Shown in pieces: positions 42,501 through 51,700 of a stretch of 64,000 nucleotides of DNA. The stretch's first letter is position 1. The number at the start of each line of letters is the position of its first letter. The notes below the pieces were generated by a model. The model saw only the letters and a list, made by a program, of their open reading frames with translations. It was not told where the DNA came from and searched no databases. The stretch is from an uncultured Selenomonadaceae bacterium (lineage in GTDB: Bacteria; Bacillota; Negativicutes; Selenomonadales; Selenomonadaceae): NCBI GenBank assembly GCA_905234235.1, contig CAJOHN010000003.1, forward strand, positions 62,001 through 126,000, written 5' to 3'. A program made the translations under genes and the position numbers.

Positions 42501-42798
42501 TCTCGCCGCGCTGAATGTCTATGTACAGCCGCAATTCCTCAATTCGTTGCCGCTTGAGTGAATCTGCCTCCGTCTGGCGGAGTTTCGGATTGTCTATTAT
42601 CCGCGCAATGGAGCCGTCCATTTGCAATTCTAATTCCTCGCGAATCTTGGCAAGGCGCGTCGGGTCTACCGTCGTATTTTGCTCGGTCGTGAGCCGCTTC
42701 TTCCAGTTATCGTAGGCGGCGCGAATTTTCTTTACATTGTCGGGAGGATCAAATTCCAAGCCGAGCATTTCAAAAATATTTCGTTTCGCCAAACTCAA
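39571..42798 (-). CDS. Large J-domain-like/zinc-ribbon/Fn3-like multidomain protein
   Basis: 1075 aa; N-terminal NIFEMLGLEFDPPDNVKKIRAAYDNWKKRL (J-like, no HPD); two zinc ribbons CANC..CKIC..CPKC..CAAC; C-terminal repeats resembling Fn3 (ISVRAKSTSAGASDSNLVCNISWQAPNDLGITYTLIRK). Confidence 0.7.
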   Translation of the reverse strand: MSLAKRNIFEMLGLEFDPPDNVKKIRAAYDNWKKRLTTEQNTTVDPTRLAKIREELELQMDGSIARIIDNPKLRQTEADSLKRQRIEELRLYIDIQRGETQGTLQVNQAQIRQIRDKLRLSLATIEATYKEQGFEIKPAKTAQKILATLNNFFLADSVMEELRRNFATFQLVPDKKNFSWSANVHDLYELAFYLEEQREPSADFYHRRSTDELREIFREGAKKFSAPIPQWQAIKSLLNLAQTQVFNSDDSRFKYDHSLKIESLTDFFAKIKAAPELFKRDNYFADNCINRIRRTFPNFLTYELSAALYNKAAGLLKNPYEATEDTGENSFCMTCANCGAFEMFRTREEGERAKCKICGESFFIECPKCGKKIPSTADHCAACEFSLVELRNFSNYIAEANSMLDLVEQARNADEDVHIVTAEIIKILAKAKLLKPESNELKKIEWRINKAANELKKRELFTWAEKKLPSLSIAPAKAVSDCIEILRKIKDYKPAQDRLKLIPPQAPPAIVATLKENYSAIAPTSPISKISVRAKSTSAGASDSNLVCNISWQAPNDLGITYTLIRKADGVPKTYRDGEILIENTDKLEFNDTDVKPGVLYGYAIFSTRLGTISSPTVTTAVHYSDLDEKKLIAKTEDGACKFIWRLPSENCLGIRILRSDNAGKSVVVADCVQSPFVDNSVRNRKQYQYRLQCVYYSAEDAAANNEKYFARQSTDKVLSGVWNIDRTYKYSHGLTVTLTPEKPPKPVENLICSVRGGRVAFKWKATGDFSIWFKEVVKEPAQIDKKLFELDKVDELLGSGVVYKKAESSDEMCEFSLASDTVKVAVISATKEFGLVNEIFTCANVEPCEIDKEKTQIDAGGLKLVLKSVPENLYMIHYKINTRDSDELYATIETAKARQMNRIYAAKYAQDTFILQTHLPQKEIFITVIGEYKFSDGASAYSAPSMLTLNNRPKEIISYHLEWGTSGFFNKEIHAKDCKLIIESTAHLTPKMFLVCRRDGRMNIELGDAATKMLGAVREYPTGYKGGRLEIDLPNDTWKDISAGTVIKLLTSKDDEQRFELKASRPDSLTVPKK

Positions 42799-42884
42799 CC
42801 CTCCTTAAAATCAATCAAAAATTTTTTTCTTCCACAGTAGCCGCGAAGGCGTCAAACAGATAAATATATTCATCTCTTCCCCCG

Positions 42885-43844
42885 TCACAACGATTGATAA
42901 AGTTCGTCAAATTTTTTTAATCGGTCATACATCGTGAGGAAGGCGACACGCATTTGGTCTTCCGTCATATTTTTTGGGAAGTCATAAGCCTCCATGACTG
43001 CGCGGTCGTTTTCTTCGTGAGCTTTTCTTAAATCCTTTGGCATAATCAGCGGGTCGTACAAATCTGCATAACTGGCGTCGGGATATTTGTTACGCGTCAC
43101 GAGAATATTCGCCGCTGTGCGCTCCACTTCCCTGTTAAACGGCGGCCACACAAAATTATTATAAACCACGTCCGCCGAATACCGATAACTTATTCCTAAT
43201 CGCCCGCAAGTAAGACGCATCCAAACCATGTGTGGAAAACTCGTCAAAACTCCGAAATGCCAATACTTAGCGTCGGGTATCATAAAAACAGCGTTGCTCG
43301 CAATAACATCTGCGTCCATGTAACCAATCGGAATGTATTCGCGACGCTCTCCGCTGACAGCAGGAATCAATAAGTAATTTGTCTTTGCTTGGCGTCTCTC
43401 TTGGAAAAGATACGGAGTCGCGGCTGATTTACGAGTTGCGGCTTTTTTACTTGCTAAACGAAACTCGCGGACTTTTTCGACGCGCTGATAGACGGGCGGC
43501 ATTTTACGAAAGTCATTCGGCGGACAATCTTCAAGCCACAAACAGTAGCGCAACTTGTTATGGATAAATTCTTCAGAACCGATGTAACGTCGAATCCATT
43601 TCTGCGCGGCAGGATTTCTAGCAATAAGTTCGTCTTTTTCTTCGGGCGATAAAATCAAGTTGCCGCCGTCAGTCGGCTTACTTCCCCAAATTATTTCCGG
43701 CACAGTATAAATCGGCTCCGACAACCAACGCGTGTAAGAATCCTTGCCGATTTTCGCGAAGAACTGAGGATAATCGTTGGAATAAAAATCGGCGACTTCA
43801 ACCTCAATATATCCTTCCAAATTTTCGTCGTAAAGTTTAGCCAT
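42885..43844 (-). CDS. Free-standing MmeI-like C-terminal/target-recognition fragment (no methyltransferase motifs)
   Basis: YIPIGYMDADVIASNAVFMIPDAKYWHFGVLTSFPHMVWMRLTCGRLGISYRYSADVVYNNFVWP aligns with YIPIGFLSSDILASSQLKIIPNATLYHFGVLTSSIHMAWMRATAGRLKSDYRYSGNVVYNNFIW of the 4551-7277 enzyme. Confidence 0.8.
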   Translation of the reverse strand: MAKLYDENLEGYIEVEVADFYSNDYPQFFAKIGKDSYTRWLSEPIYTVPEIIWGSKPTDGGNLILSPEEKDELIARNPAAQKWIRRYIGSEEFIHNKLRYCLWLEDCPPNDFRKMPPVYQRVEKVREFRLASKKAATRKSAATPYLFQERRQAKTNYLLIPAVSGERREYIPIGYMDADVIASNAVFMIPDAKYWHFGVLTSFPHMVWMRLTCGRLGISYRYSADVVYNNFVWPPFNREVERTAANILVTRNKYPDASYADLYDPLIMPKDLRKAHEENDRAVMEAYDFPKNMTEDQMRVAFLTMYDRLKKFDELYQSL

Positions 43845-43906
43845 GAATCATTTATCTCCGTAATGACCCTTGCAAGATGAGCCAGCCGTCATCCTCGAAC
43901 GAAACT

Positions 43907-44185
43907 TTACTCATCGACGATGCCTCCGAGTTCCTCAATCGAAGTTCCATTAGCCATAGCTTCTAACTCATCCATTGAAACTGAAACCAAATACTCTGAA
44001 GCATTCGATTCATCAAGCTTGGCAAGATATTTCGCGTTGTTAATGCATAGCTCGAACTTGTCAATGCCGCGCAGTTTTACTTCTTCGACAAAATAATCCC
44101 ATTCCAGCGGCGAAAAAGTTATCGGTTCTTTGACAAGCTTAGGTTCAGGCAGAGGTTTACGCCATTTATTTTTAATCCGTTTCAT
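43907..44185 (-). CDS. 92-aa acidic protein of unknown function, in the Hsp70 operon
   Basis: MKRIKNKWRKPLPEPKLVKEPITFSPLEWDYFVEEVKLRGIDKFELCINNAKYLAKLDESNASEYLVSVSMDELEAMANGTSIEELGGIVDE; AAAGG upstream; 14 nt after Hsp70 stop. Confidence 0.65.
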   Translation of the reverse strand: MKRIKNKWRKPLPEPKLVKEPITFSPLEWDYFVEEVKLRGIDKFELCINNAKYLAKLDESNASEYLVSVSMDELEAMANGTSIEELGGIVDE

Positions 44186-44198
44186 CTCAAAATACCTT

Positions 44199-45830
44199 TC
44201 ACTCGGAGGAAATGCGGAGTTGATGAACAGCACTGCGCTCAACGTCAATATCAGATTCGGTGCGTAGGAACGTTTCAAAAGTCTCGTTAGTCTTTGTATT
44301 AACAGCCTCGACGTGCACGCCCGACGCATCAACTTTGAACGTAACTTTAATCGGCGTGTCGCGACTGGTACCAGGCGGCAAATTAACAACAAGTTCGCCC
44401 AAAAGTTTAACGTTATGCGCGGGGTCGGTGGCTTGCGGGTTGCCGTCTTCGTCGACGCAGGGAATAAGCGTATCATCGGTAGACATATTTTCAAAGGCGC
44501 GCAGGCGAACGAGTTCCTGATTATCTTCAAGCGGGTAATAAGTTTTGGAGAAAACGGCGGGCATTTTTTCGCCAATCTTGATGAAGTTTTCCAAGACGTA
44601 TTTTTGTTTGGAGCCGTTCATATCGACGACGCCCGGACCGAAGGAGCGCGGAGTTTGATCTTCAACCGTGAATTTCGACGTAAGTTGTTCGGCGTGATTA
44701 TTTTCGTCGCTTGAAATTTCTCCGTCCTGCGCGGAAGGCGAGCCGACTTCCTCAACCAACATGCTAGCATAAATCGCCGCGCCTTTGGCAACTGCTTGGT
44801 CTGGGTCGTGCTGTTGAACTTTGCCGGGGAATTTTGCTTCGACGGCGTTAATTATCATCGGCATATACGTCGAGCCGCCAACGAGTAAAACCGTATCAAT
44901 CGACTCGGCAGGAACTTTCTCAAGCGTCGCGTCAACAAAGTTCATCGTCTTAGCGACAATGTCCGAAGTCATTTGCTCAAAATCCGAACGCTTAATCGTA
45001 ATTTCAGTGCGCGAGCCGTTTACATCAATCCGAACTTTAGTTGATTGTTTCTTACTGAGCTTGCGCTTTGCCTCTTCGACTTTGCCGCGAATGTCTTGCC
45101 GAGTTTCCGCCTCGACTTCATCGGGAGTTAAACCGTTTTCATCACAGCACGCGTGCAAAATGTAATTGTAAAGCCTGTCGTCCCAATCTTTGCCGCCGAG
45201 CCTGTCATCGCCGCCCGTCGCTAACACCGTAATTTTCTGAACGTCGCGCCCCGCATCGTTTTGCGCCATCGACATTTTAACAACTGTAACGTCGAACGTG
45301 CCGCCGCCTAAGTCGTAAACTAAAATCGTTCTGTCCTCTTGGAATTGGCGAGCACAATAACTTAACGCCGCCGCCGTCGGTTCGTTAATCAAGCTCAACA
45401 CGTGAAGTCCCGCCAATTCGCCAGCCTGACGTGTCGCCGAACGCTCTTCCAATCCAAAATACGCCGGAACTGTTATAACTACGTCATCAATCGTTCCGCC
45501 TTGCGCCTCGACTAAATTTTTAAGCCGCGTCAAAATCAATGCGCTAATCTCAACGGGCGTGTAAGTTTTGCCGTCAAATTCGTAGGTGCGAGATTCACGC
45601 TTGCCGATTTCACGCTTAACAAATTGAACGACGCGGTCGCCGTCCGTCTCAATATTTTCCTTAGCCGCCTGCCCGACGATAACATTATTCTCATTCTCAA
45701 AAAAAACTACGCTCGCAACGGTATTGCTGTCGTTTTCATTGTCGCGAATAACTTCGGGGTTGCCGTGTTCATTCAAATATGCGATACAACTGTAAGTCGT
45801 GCCCAAATCGATAGCAAAAGTATTATGCAT
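44199..45830 (-). CDS. Hsp70 (DnaK)-family chaperone, short form lacking a full C-terminal lid
   Basis: TFAIDLGTTYSCIAYLNEHGNPEVI; VYDLGGGTFDVTVVKM; LLVGGSTYMPMI; 543 aa. Confidence 0.95.
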   Translation of the reverse strand: MHNTFAIDLGTTYSCIAYLNEHGNPEVIRDNENDSNTVASVVFFENENNVIVGQAAKENIETDGDRVVQFVKREIGKRESRTYEFDGKTYTPVEISALILTRLKNLVEAQGGTIDDVVITVPAYFGLEERSATRQAGELAGLHVLSLINEPTAAALSYCARQFQEDRTILVYDLGGGTFDVTVVKMSMAQNDAGRDVQKITVLATGGDDRLGGKDWDDRLYNYILHACCDENGLTPDEVEAETRQDIRGKVEEAKRKLSKKQSTKVRIDVNGSRTEITIKRSDFEQMTSDIVAKTMNFVDATLEKVPAESIDTVLLVGGSTYMPMIINAVEAKFPGKVQQHDPDQAVAKGAAIYASMLVEEVGSPSAQDGEISSDENNHAEQLTSKFTVEDQTPRSFGPGVVDMNGSKQKYVLENFIKIGEKMPAVFSKTYYPLEDNQELVRLRAFENMSTDDTLIPCVDEDGNPQATDPAHNVKLLGELVVNLPPGTSRDTPIKVTFKVDASGVHVEAVNTKTNETFETFLRTESDIDVERSAVHQLRISSE

Positions 45831-45845
45831 TTTATCTTGTCTCCT

Positions 45846-46430
45846 TTACTCACTGCGAACAGCTTCAGATTTTTTGCCGCCCGCATTTTTATCATAAACA
45901 TAAACATCGACGAACTCGCGGTAGAGCGGACGCCCGTTGCGTATGACGCCGGGTCTTCTGCTTCGGGCAATGGTATTGTGTAAATTTTTATCAGCCGTCG
46001 CGACGGTGTTAATGACTTTTGTTAAGAGAGGGCGTCGCGCCTCGCCTGTTGCCGAATTGAAAACTTCCGCATCGTATTCCGCCAAAATATCTTCCAGCTC
46101 GTCGAACATCAGCTTAAGCGTCCGCCGTACTCGTCGCGGGATTGTTTCGTCCGTCAACATTTTCTGATACTCAACAAAGATCGTCGCGACTGATTTAAGT
46201 ATCGGTGTAAATTGCTCGCCGCGTTGTTGCTCGCGCAATGCTTCCAACTCTTTTTGCATTCCCTGCCGTACTTGGCTTTTGAAAAGAAATTCCTCGCGCA
46301 AGCTCTGCTCCAGTTGCCGAGAATTTTTACTTTGAAGCTCCAAGATTTTATCCAGCGTCTCATCGAACGAATTTTGCTCCAAAGAATTTTCCTCCGCGAT
46401 TATTTCCGATTGCATTTCCAAAGTTATCAA
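45846..46430 (-). CDS. GrpE-like nucleotide exchange factor
   Basis: N-terminal coiled coil then FVEYQKMLTDETIPRRVRRTLKLMFDELEDILAEYDAEVFN...VINTVATADKNLHNTIARSRRPGVIRNGRPLYREFVDVYVYDKN. Confidence 0.72.
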   Translation of the reverse strand: MITLEMQSEIIAEENSLEQNSFDETLDKILELQSKNSRQLEQSLREEFLFKSQVRQGMQKELEALREQQRGEQFTPILKSVATIFVEYQKMLTDETIPRRVRRTLKLMFDELEDILAEYDAEVFNSATGEARRPLLTKVINTVATADKNLHNTIARSRRPGVIRNGRPLYREFVDVYVYDKNAGGKKSEAVRSE

Positions 46431-46529
46431 CCTCCTTTCACGCTCAAAGATATTATCAGAAAATCTTCAGATAAACAAGTTGCAAATGAAAAAAGCGCGG
46501 CTCTCGATAAGTCGCGCCCAAATGAAAAA

Positions 46530-47180
46530 TTATTTTCGCCAAGCCGCAACGAGTTCACGCGCCGCTAACTTTGGATTATCCGCGCCCGCCACCGCACTGA
46601 CTACAAAAAATCCTTGAACACCCGTCGCGACAAGAGCCGGAATATCTTTAAGCTTGACGCCGCCGCCGATTACTACCGGTACAGGGCTGGCTTTAACAAT
46701 AGTAGCGAGTTCGTCCAACGTGATAGCTGAATTTGCGTCGCGCTTGGTGTCCGTAGGATGCAAAACGCCCACGCCGATATAATCTACAACCGCAGGATTT
46801 ACGCCGGATAAATCACGCGCACTAAGTCCGACGATTGAATCTTCGCCCAAAAATTTTCTGCAAACGTCAACGGGAATATCGCTCTGCCCGACGTGCACGC
46901 CGTCAACTTTAATTCCAAACTCACGCGCCGCCAATACAACGTCAAGCCTGTCATCGACGAGCAACGCTACCGAATCACTTTTGCCAAGTTCACTAATCGC
47001 CCGCGCAGATTTTTCTAAGGTGCCAATCATCTCCCGCGCAGTTGCAACTTTGGAGCGGATTTGAATGCAAGTAAAACCTTCCGAGACTGCCGCCGCTACG
47101 ACTTCCTCGACGGGGCGCGAAGTATTCTCCTGCCCGATAACCAGATAAGCAGAAATATCTAATCGTTCGCGAATGCTCAT
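46530..47180 (-). CDS. thiE: Thiamine phosphate synthase
   Basis: FTCIQIRSKVATAREMIG...VDGVHVGQSDIPVDVCRKFLG...DYIGVGVLHPTDTKRDANSAITLDELATIVKASPVPVVIGGGV. Confidence 0.93.
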   Translation of the reverse strand: MSIRERLDISAYLVIGQENTSRPVEEVVAAAVSEGFTCIQIRSKVATAREMIGTLEKSARAISELGKSDSVALLVDDRLDVVLAAREFGIKVDGVHVGQSDIPVDVCRKFLGEDSIVGLSARDLSGVNPAVVDYIGVGVLHPTDTKRDANSAITLDELATIVKASPVPVVIGGGVKLKDIPALVATGVQGFFVVSAVAGADNPKLAARELVAAWRK

Positions 47181-47554
47181 CTTCTGCCCCCGAAGCGTCT
47201 CAAAGTATTTCTTACCTTGTCCTCGACCGACGACGACGGCTGTTGAATTTCTTCGACTGCTTCATCAAGGCGTTCAATTTTGCCTTCCATCATGTTTTCG
47301 ACGCCGGGACGAATATCCGCCTTCAACACAACTTCCGTGCGAATGCCCTTTTCCGCCAATACAAAAGTCGCGCGTTTCACGACCGCCATAACCGAATCCC
47401 AATCGCCTTCAATCTCCGTGAACATAGAATAAGTTTTATTCGGCAAGCCCGACTCGCGAATAACTTTCACGACTTCGGCGACATATTTACTGAGCTCCTC
47501 GCCGACCCCAACCGGCGCAATCGCTACTGCTATCAATGTGTTCATTTCAATCAC
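47177..47554 (-). CDS. MTH1187/YqgV-family thiamine-binding protein
   Basis: LIAVAIAPVGVGEELSKYVAEVVKVIRESGLPNKTYSMFTEIEGDWDSVMAVVKRA; overlaps thiE start. Confidence 0.88.
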   Translation of the reverse strand: MIEMNTLIAVAIAPVGVGEELSKYVAEVVKVIRESGLPNKTYSMFTEIEGDWDSVMAVVKRATFVLAEKGIRTEVVLKADIRPGVENMMEGKIERLDEAVEEIQQPSSSVEDKVRNTLRRFGGRR

Positions 47555-48435
47555 CCCAAAATATTTTTCAGCTCAGTTGTCTGCATCGAAAAATCGAACA
47601 TGTTTTCAAACGAGCCGACCACACGGAAATTGTCAGCGACCTCTTGAGCCGTCAATTCGTAAAGATTATCCAAGAAATATATCTTGAACCGCGCAGGAGT
47701 TTCAACATTCGCCGCCGCTTTTGTACCCGCTTGATTAAAAATCGTCGTCGCCGTCAATGCCGCGATAAATGGAGTTGCAACCGTCAGATAAATCGCCATG
47801 ACGCCGCCGAGTGCACAGCCGCTACCCGTGATTTTCGTAAATAGTTCCGAGCCGCCCGCGCAGGCGATTGAATTTTTGCCGTCGGTTACTAAATCTTCCT
47901 CGCCCGAAACTGCAACCGCGCCGCCCGTAAATTTTGCTAACTTTATCGCCGCAGGTTTCGCCGCTGAAACTTTCTCCGTCGAGTCGACACCGCGCACTTG
48001 TCCGCCCGTATCTTCAAGCAGTCCCCAAAGTTTTGCCAGCGCGATTATTTCCGACGCATTCCCGCGAATTATTGACGGCTTATAACTTTTGAACTGCCTT
48101 AAAATTCCCGTGCGCAATGTCGATAAGCCGATACCGACGGGGTCGAGCACCCAAGACTTTTTATTTTCTTGCAGAGCCCGCGCAGTTTTCGGCAACGTGT
48201 CCGCGTAGAAAGGCATTGCCGTTCCCATGTTGATGTAAAATGCCGACGCGACCTTAGCGATTGCCTCGCACTCATCAGCGAGATAGAGCATTGCCGCCGA
48301 GCCGCCGACTGCCAGTTGCGCGTTCGCCACAAAGTCTTGAGTGACGGTGTTAGTTATCGACGGGGCAAGCGGATTTTTCTCGCGTACGTCGTTGACAGCT
48401 TTGGCAATAGCCTCGCGAATTTTTGATTCCGTCAA
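47551..48435 (-). CDS. thiM: Hydroxyethylthiazole kinase
   Basis: KNPLAPSITNTVTQDFVANAQLAVGGSAAML...WVLDPVGIG...ITGSGCALGGVMAIY. Confidence 0.93.
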   Translation of the reverse strand: MTESKIREAIAKAVNDVREKNPLAPSITNTVTQDFVANAQLAVGGSAAMLYLADECEAIAKVASAFYINMGTAMPFYADTLPKTARALQENKKSWVLDPVGIGLSTLRTGILRQFKSYKPSIIRGNASEIIALAKLWGLLEDTGGQVRGVDSTEKVSAAKPAAIKLAKFTGGAVAVSGEEDLVTDGKNSIACAGGSELFTKITGSGCALGGVMAIYLTVATPFIAALTATTIFNQAGTKAAANVETPARFKIYFLDNLYELTAQEVADNFRVVGSFENMFDFSMQTTELKNILG

Positions 48436-48500
48436 GTTAATCCCTCCTTAAACCCAAAAGGACGCTGCCGCACGCAACGCCCTTTGTTATTTACAATTTA

Positions 48501-48575
48501 TGGTGACGCCTAAGGGATTCGAACCCTTGAACCCGCCGTGAGAGGGCGGTGTCTTAACCACTTGACGAAGGCGCC
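48501..48575 (-). tRNA. tRNA-Glu (anticodon CTC), CCA encoded
   Basis: Reverse complement GGCGCCTTCGTCAAGTGGTTAAGACACCGCCCTCTCACGGCGGGTTCAAGGGTTCGAATCCCTTAGGCGTCACCA folds into a cloverleaf; anticodon loop CTCTCAC. Confidence 0.95.
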
Positions 48576-48662
48576 GAATCACTGCGCCGCATATTAACAC
48601 ACTTACAACTTTTCGTCAAGCTGAATCAGAAATTTAAGCGTGGAAAAATTTGCTTGGGGAAA

Positions 48663-48692
48663 TTGACAAAAAAAAAAAACAACTATTATACT
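48663..48692 (+). promoter_or_regulatory. Promoter of the RTX-like gene with A12 tract in the spacer (TTGACA-N18-TATACT)
   Basis: ttgacaaaaaaaaaaaacaactattatact; A-run 48668-48679. Confidence 0.7.
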
Positions 48693-48731
48693 TAGCATAT
48701 GGTACTAAAAAATTTATGGGGAGATGATTTT

Positions 48732-51700
48732 ATGAAAGGATTTGTATTCGACCTCCAAAGATTCGCCGCCATTATAATGGGTGGTGATGACGATACGCTG
48801 GTTAAGGGCACAAACGGACCGGATCAAATCAGCTATTCCGGCAATAGGGTAACTATCAGGGCGGGCGACGCCAGTGATAAAATTGAAAATTCGGGAAAAA
48901 ATTGCTCCATAAACGGTGGAGCGGGCGGCGATGTCATTACCAACGAAGGCGATGAGGCTACAATCGAAGGCGGCGCGGGCAACGACAGCATTACAAATTA
49001 CGACGGGGATAAAAGTTCCTTGAACGGCGGCGCAGATAGTGACACAATCGACAACACAGGAAATTTGGTAACTATAATTGGCGGCGAAGGTGCCGATTCC
49101 ATTATGAACGACGGACAAAAAGTCTTAATCATGGGCGGCGCGGGTAGAGATGTAATTTACAACGACGTTTACATCAGCGGCGGTGCGGCTTCGGAAGTTA
49201 CAATCGACGGCGGAGATGATGACGATTACATTCAAACCTACGAAGAAGGCGAGAACGTTTCAATTAACGGCGGAAAAGGAAGCGATACCGTTGTTAATGG
49301 CAGTCAAAGTTACGGCGGCGGCAAAAACGCTACGCTCGTCGGCGGCAAGGGTGACGATTTAATTGTCAACTACGACGGCGAAAATACCACGTTCAAATAC
49401 GCGTCAGGCGACGGCAACGATACGATTCAAGGTTTTAACTCCACGTCGATTCTGCAAGTCGGCAACGGTAAAGCCACCTACTCAAAAGAAACTGTCGACA
49501 ATGATATAATCATCACAGTTGGCGACGGCTCCGTCCTTTTGGTCGGCGCGGATAGTTTGGCGAGCGTAAACATCTTTGGCGTAGAGGTTAATGAAAATTC
49601 TTGGGTACTGAACGGAACCACAGCAACTTACGGCACAGCAACCAATACGTTGATAACGGTTAAAGGCGTCAAGTCTATAGAGGGGCTTTCGCTTAGAGGC
49701 AAAGCCGTTACTGTGTCGGAAAAATCTCTCGGCACGGGCAAAGTTACAATAAGTGCCGGTTATACGCTCAAATTAGGTGATTCCGTTCCCATATCCAAAA
49801 CAGAAAAGAAATGGAACTTTGGCGGTACGACGGCTGTTTATAAGCAAAATACCACCAAAGGTTACAGGCTCGCCAACAACGTCATAACCTACTACCAAAA
49901 GGAAAACAAAGATTTGGTGACAGTCAGCGGCGTTACGTCGATGCGCGGGATTTCGTTAAAAAATAAGGTCGTGACAGTCAAAGCGTCTTCGCTTGGAACG
50001 AGTAAAGTTACAATCAGCGACGGTTATACTCTTAAGCTCGGCTCCAACGTTATCAAATCCACGACGAGCAAGGCTAAATGGGTACTCAATGACTCTGCGA
50101 CAGCTATTTACAGAAGTTCCACGACGACAGAAGGCTATAAGGTCGTCAACAATCAAATCAGATACGTTGCGGCGGACAACGGCGATTCTTTGGCGGCGAT
50201 TGATGGTGCCAAGTCAACGAGCGGACTCTCCGTCAAAAACAAAGTCATCACACTCAAAGGAAAGGCTCTCAAGAATAAAGTAACCATCAGCGGCGGATAT
50301 AAATTCGACTTCGATTCCGATTATAAAAATTCCACTATAACGGGCAGCTCAGATGCCGATACTATTATCAGTCGCGGAAATAAACTTTCAATCAGCGGCG
50401 GCGATGGTAAAGATTCAATCGAAGTTTTTGGCTCGTCAACTACGATTAACGGCGGCAAAGGTAATGATACACTTATAAGCAGTGGTAGTAAAAATGTTTT
50501 TATTTACAAAGCGGGCGACGGTAATGATGTTATCTTTGATTTTGCGGCTACGGATACACTCAGCATTTCCGGTTCCGTCGCGCAAGGCATAAACAGTGGC
50601 TTGGATGTTGTCTTCACTGTCGGCAGTGACAAGATAACGCTTAAAGGTGCCGCTGATAAAAAATTTACCTACTCGGACGACGATGGCGAACATTCTTATC
50701 CCGATATTGATGAGCCGGTTTCAATCAGCGATGACGGCAAGTCCGTTACAGTCTCATCAATATACATGAGCGATAATTTTGATGCGGCGAATTACGGCTC
50801 CGTACTTCAGACGATAAACGCTTCCGCAGTAGTCCACAACCTTAAAATCAAAGGCAATAAGCTTGCAAATAAAATCACGGGTAGCAGTCAAGACGATTCA
50901 ATCAACGGCGGCAAAGGCGCGGATACAATTTTCGGCGGCGATGGCAACGATACGTTGGTTGGCGGTAAGGGCAACGATTCTCTTAAAGGCGGCGACGGAG
51001 ATGATGTTTTTGTTTACAGCGAAGGCGAGGGCAATGACGTTATCACCGACTACACAGAGGAAGATAAAATTAAAATCACAAAAGGGACTCCGAATATTAC
51101 ACAGAGCGGGCGAGATTATATCTTCACGATTGGCACCGGCAAAATTACCGTCAAGGACAGCGCGGACAAAGTTATAACTTACATTGACGCTAAAGGTTTT
51201 GTTAATTATCATCCTATGCCGACTGTCAAGCCCGTTGATTTTGATAACGGGAGGGTTATTCTATCCGAAAACTACAGGAACAACAGCTTTAATCTCGCCG
51301 ATTACGATAGCAGCAACCAGACGGTCGACGCCTCGAAAGTCACGCGAGACATAATTATCACGGGCAACGCGAGGGCGAATTTGATAATCGGCGGCACGAA
51401 GAAAAATACGATAATCGGAGACGCGGGCGATGATACTCTTTACGGCGGCAAGGGCAATAATGTTTTCGTTTACTACGAGGGCGACGGCGACGATGTAATT
51501 CTCGATTATGGCGCGGGCGACAGAATAAGTTTAGGATCTGGTTCTATAAGTTCCGATTCGGCTAAAGGCAATGATTACGTTTTCAAGATTGGCAAGGGGA
51601 AAATCACGCTCCAAAACGCCGCGAACAAAGAAATTGTAGTAGTCGACTCGAAAGGCGTGGAGACATCTTACAATTCGTCATCTAATGTCGCTTGGTTTAT

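Noticed and set aside
48436-48500. TPP riboswitch upstream of thiM
   Set aside because: Only about 65 nt between tRNA-Glu and thiM, occupied by one GC-rich hairpin; no THI-box core seen.
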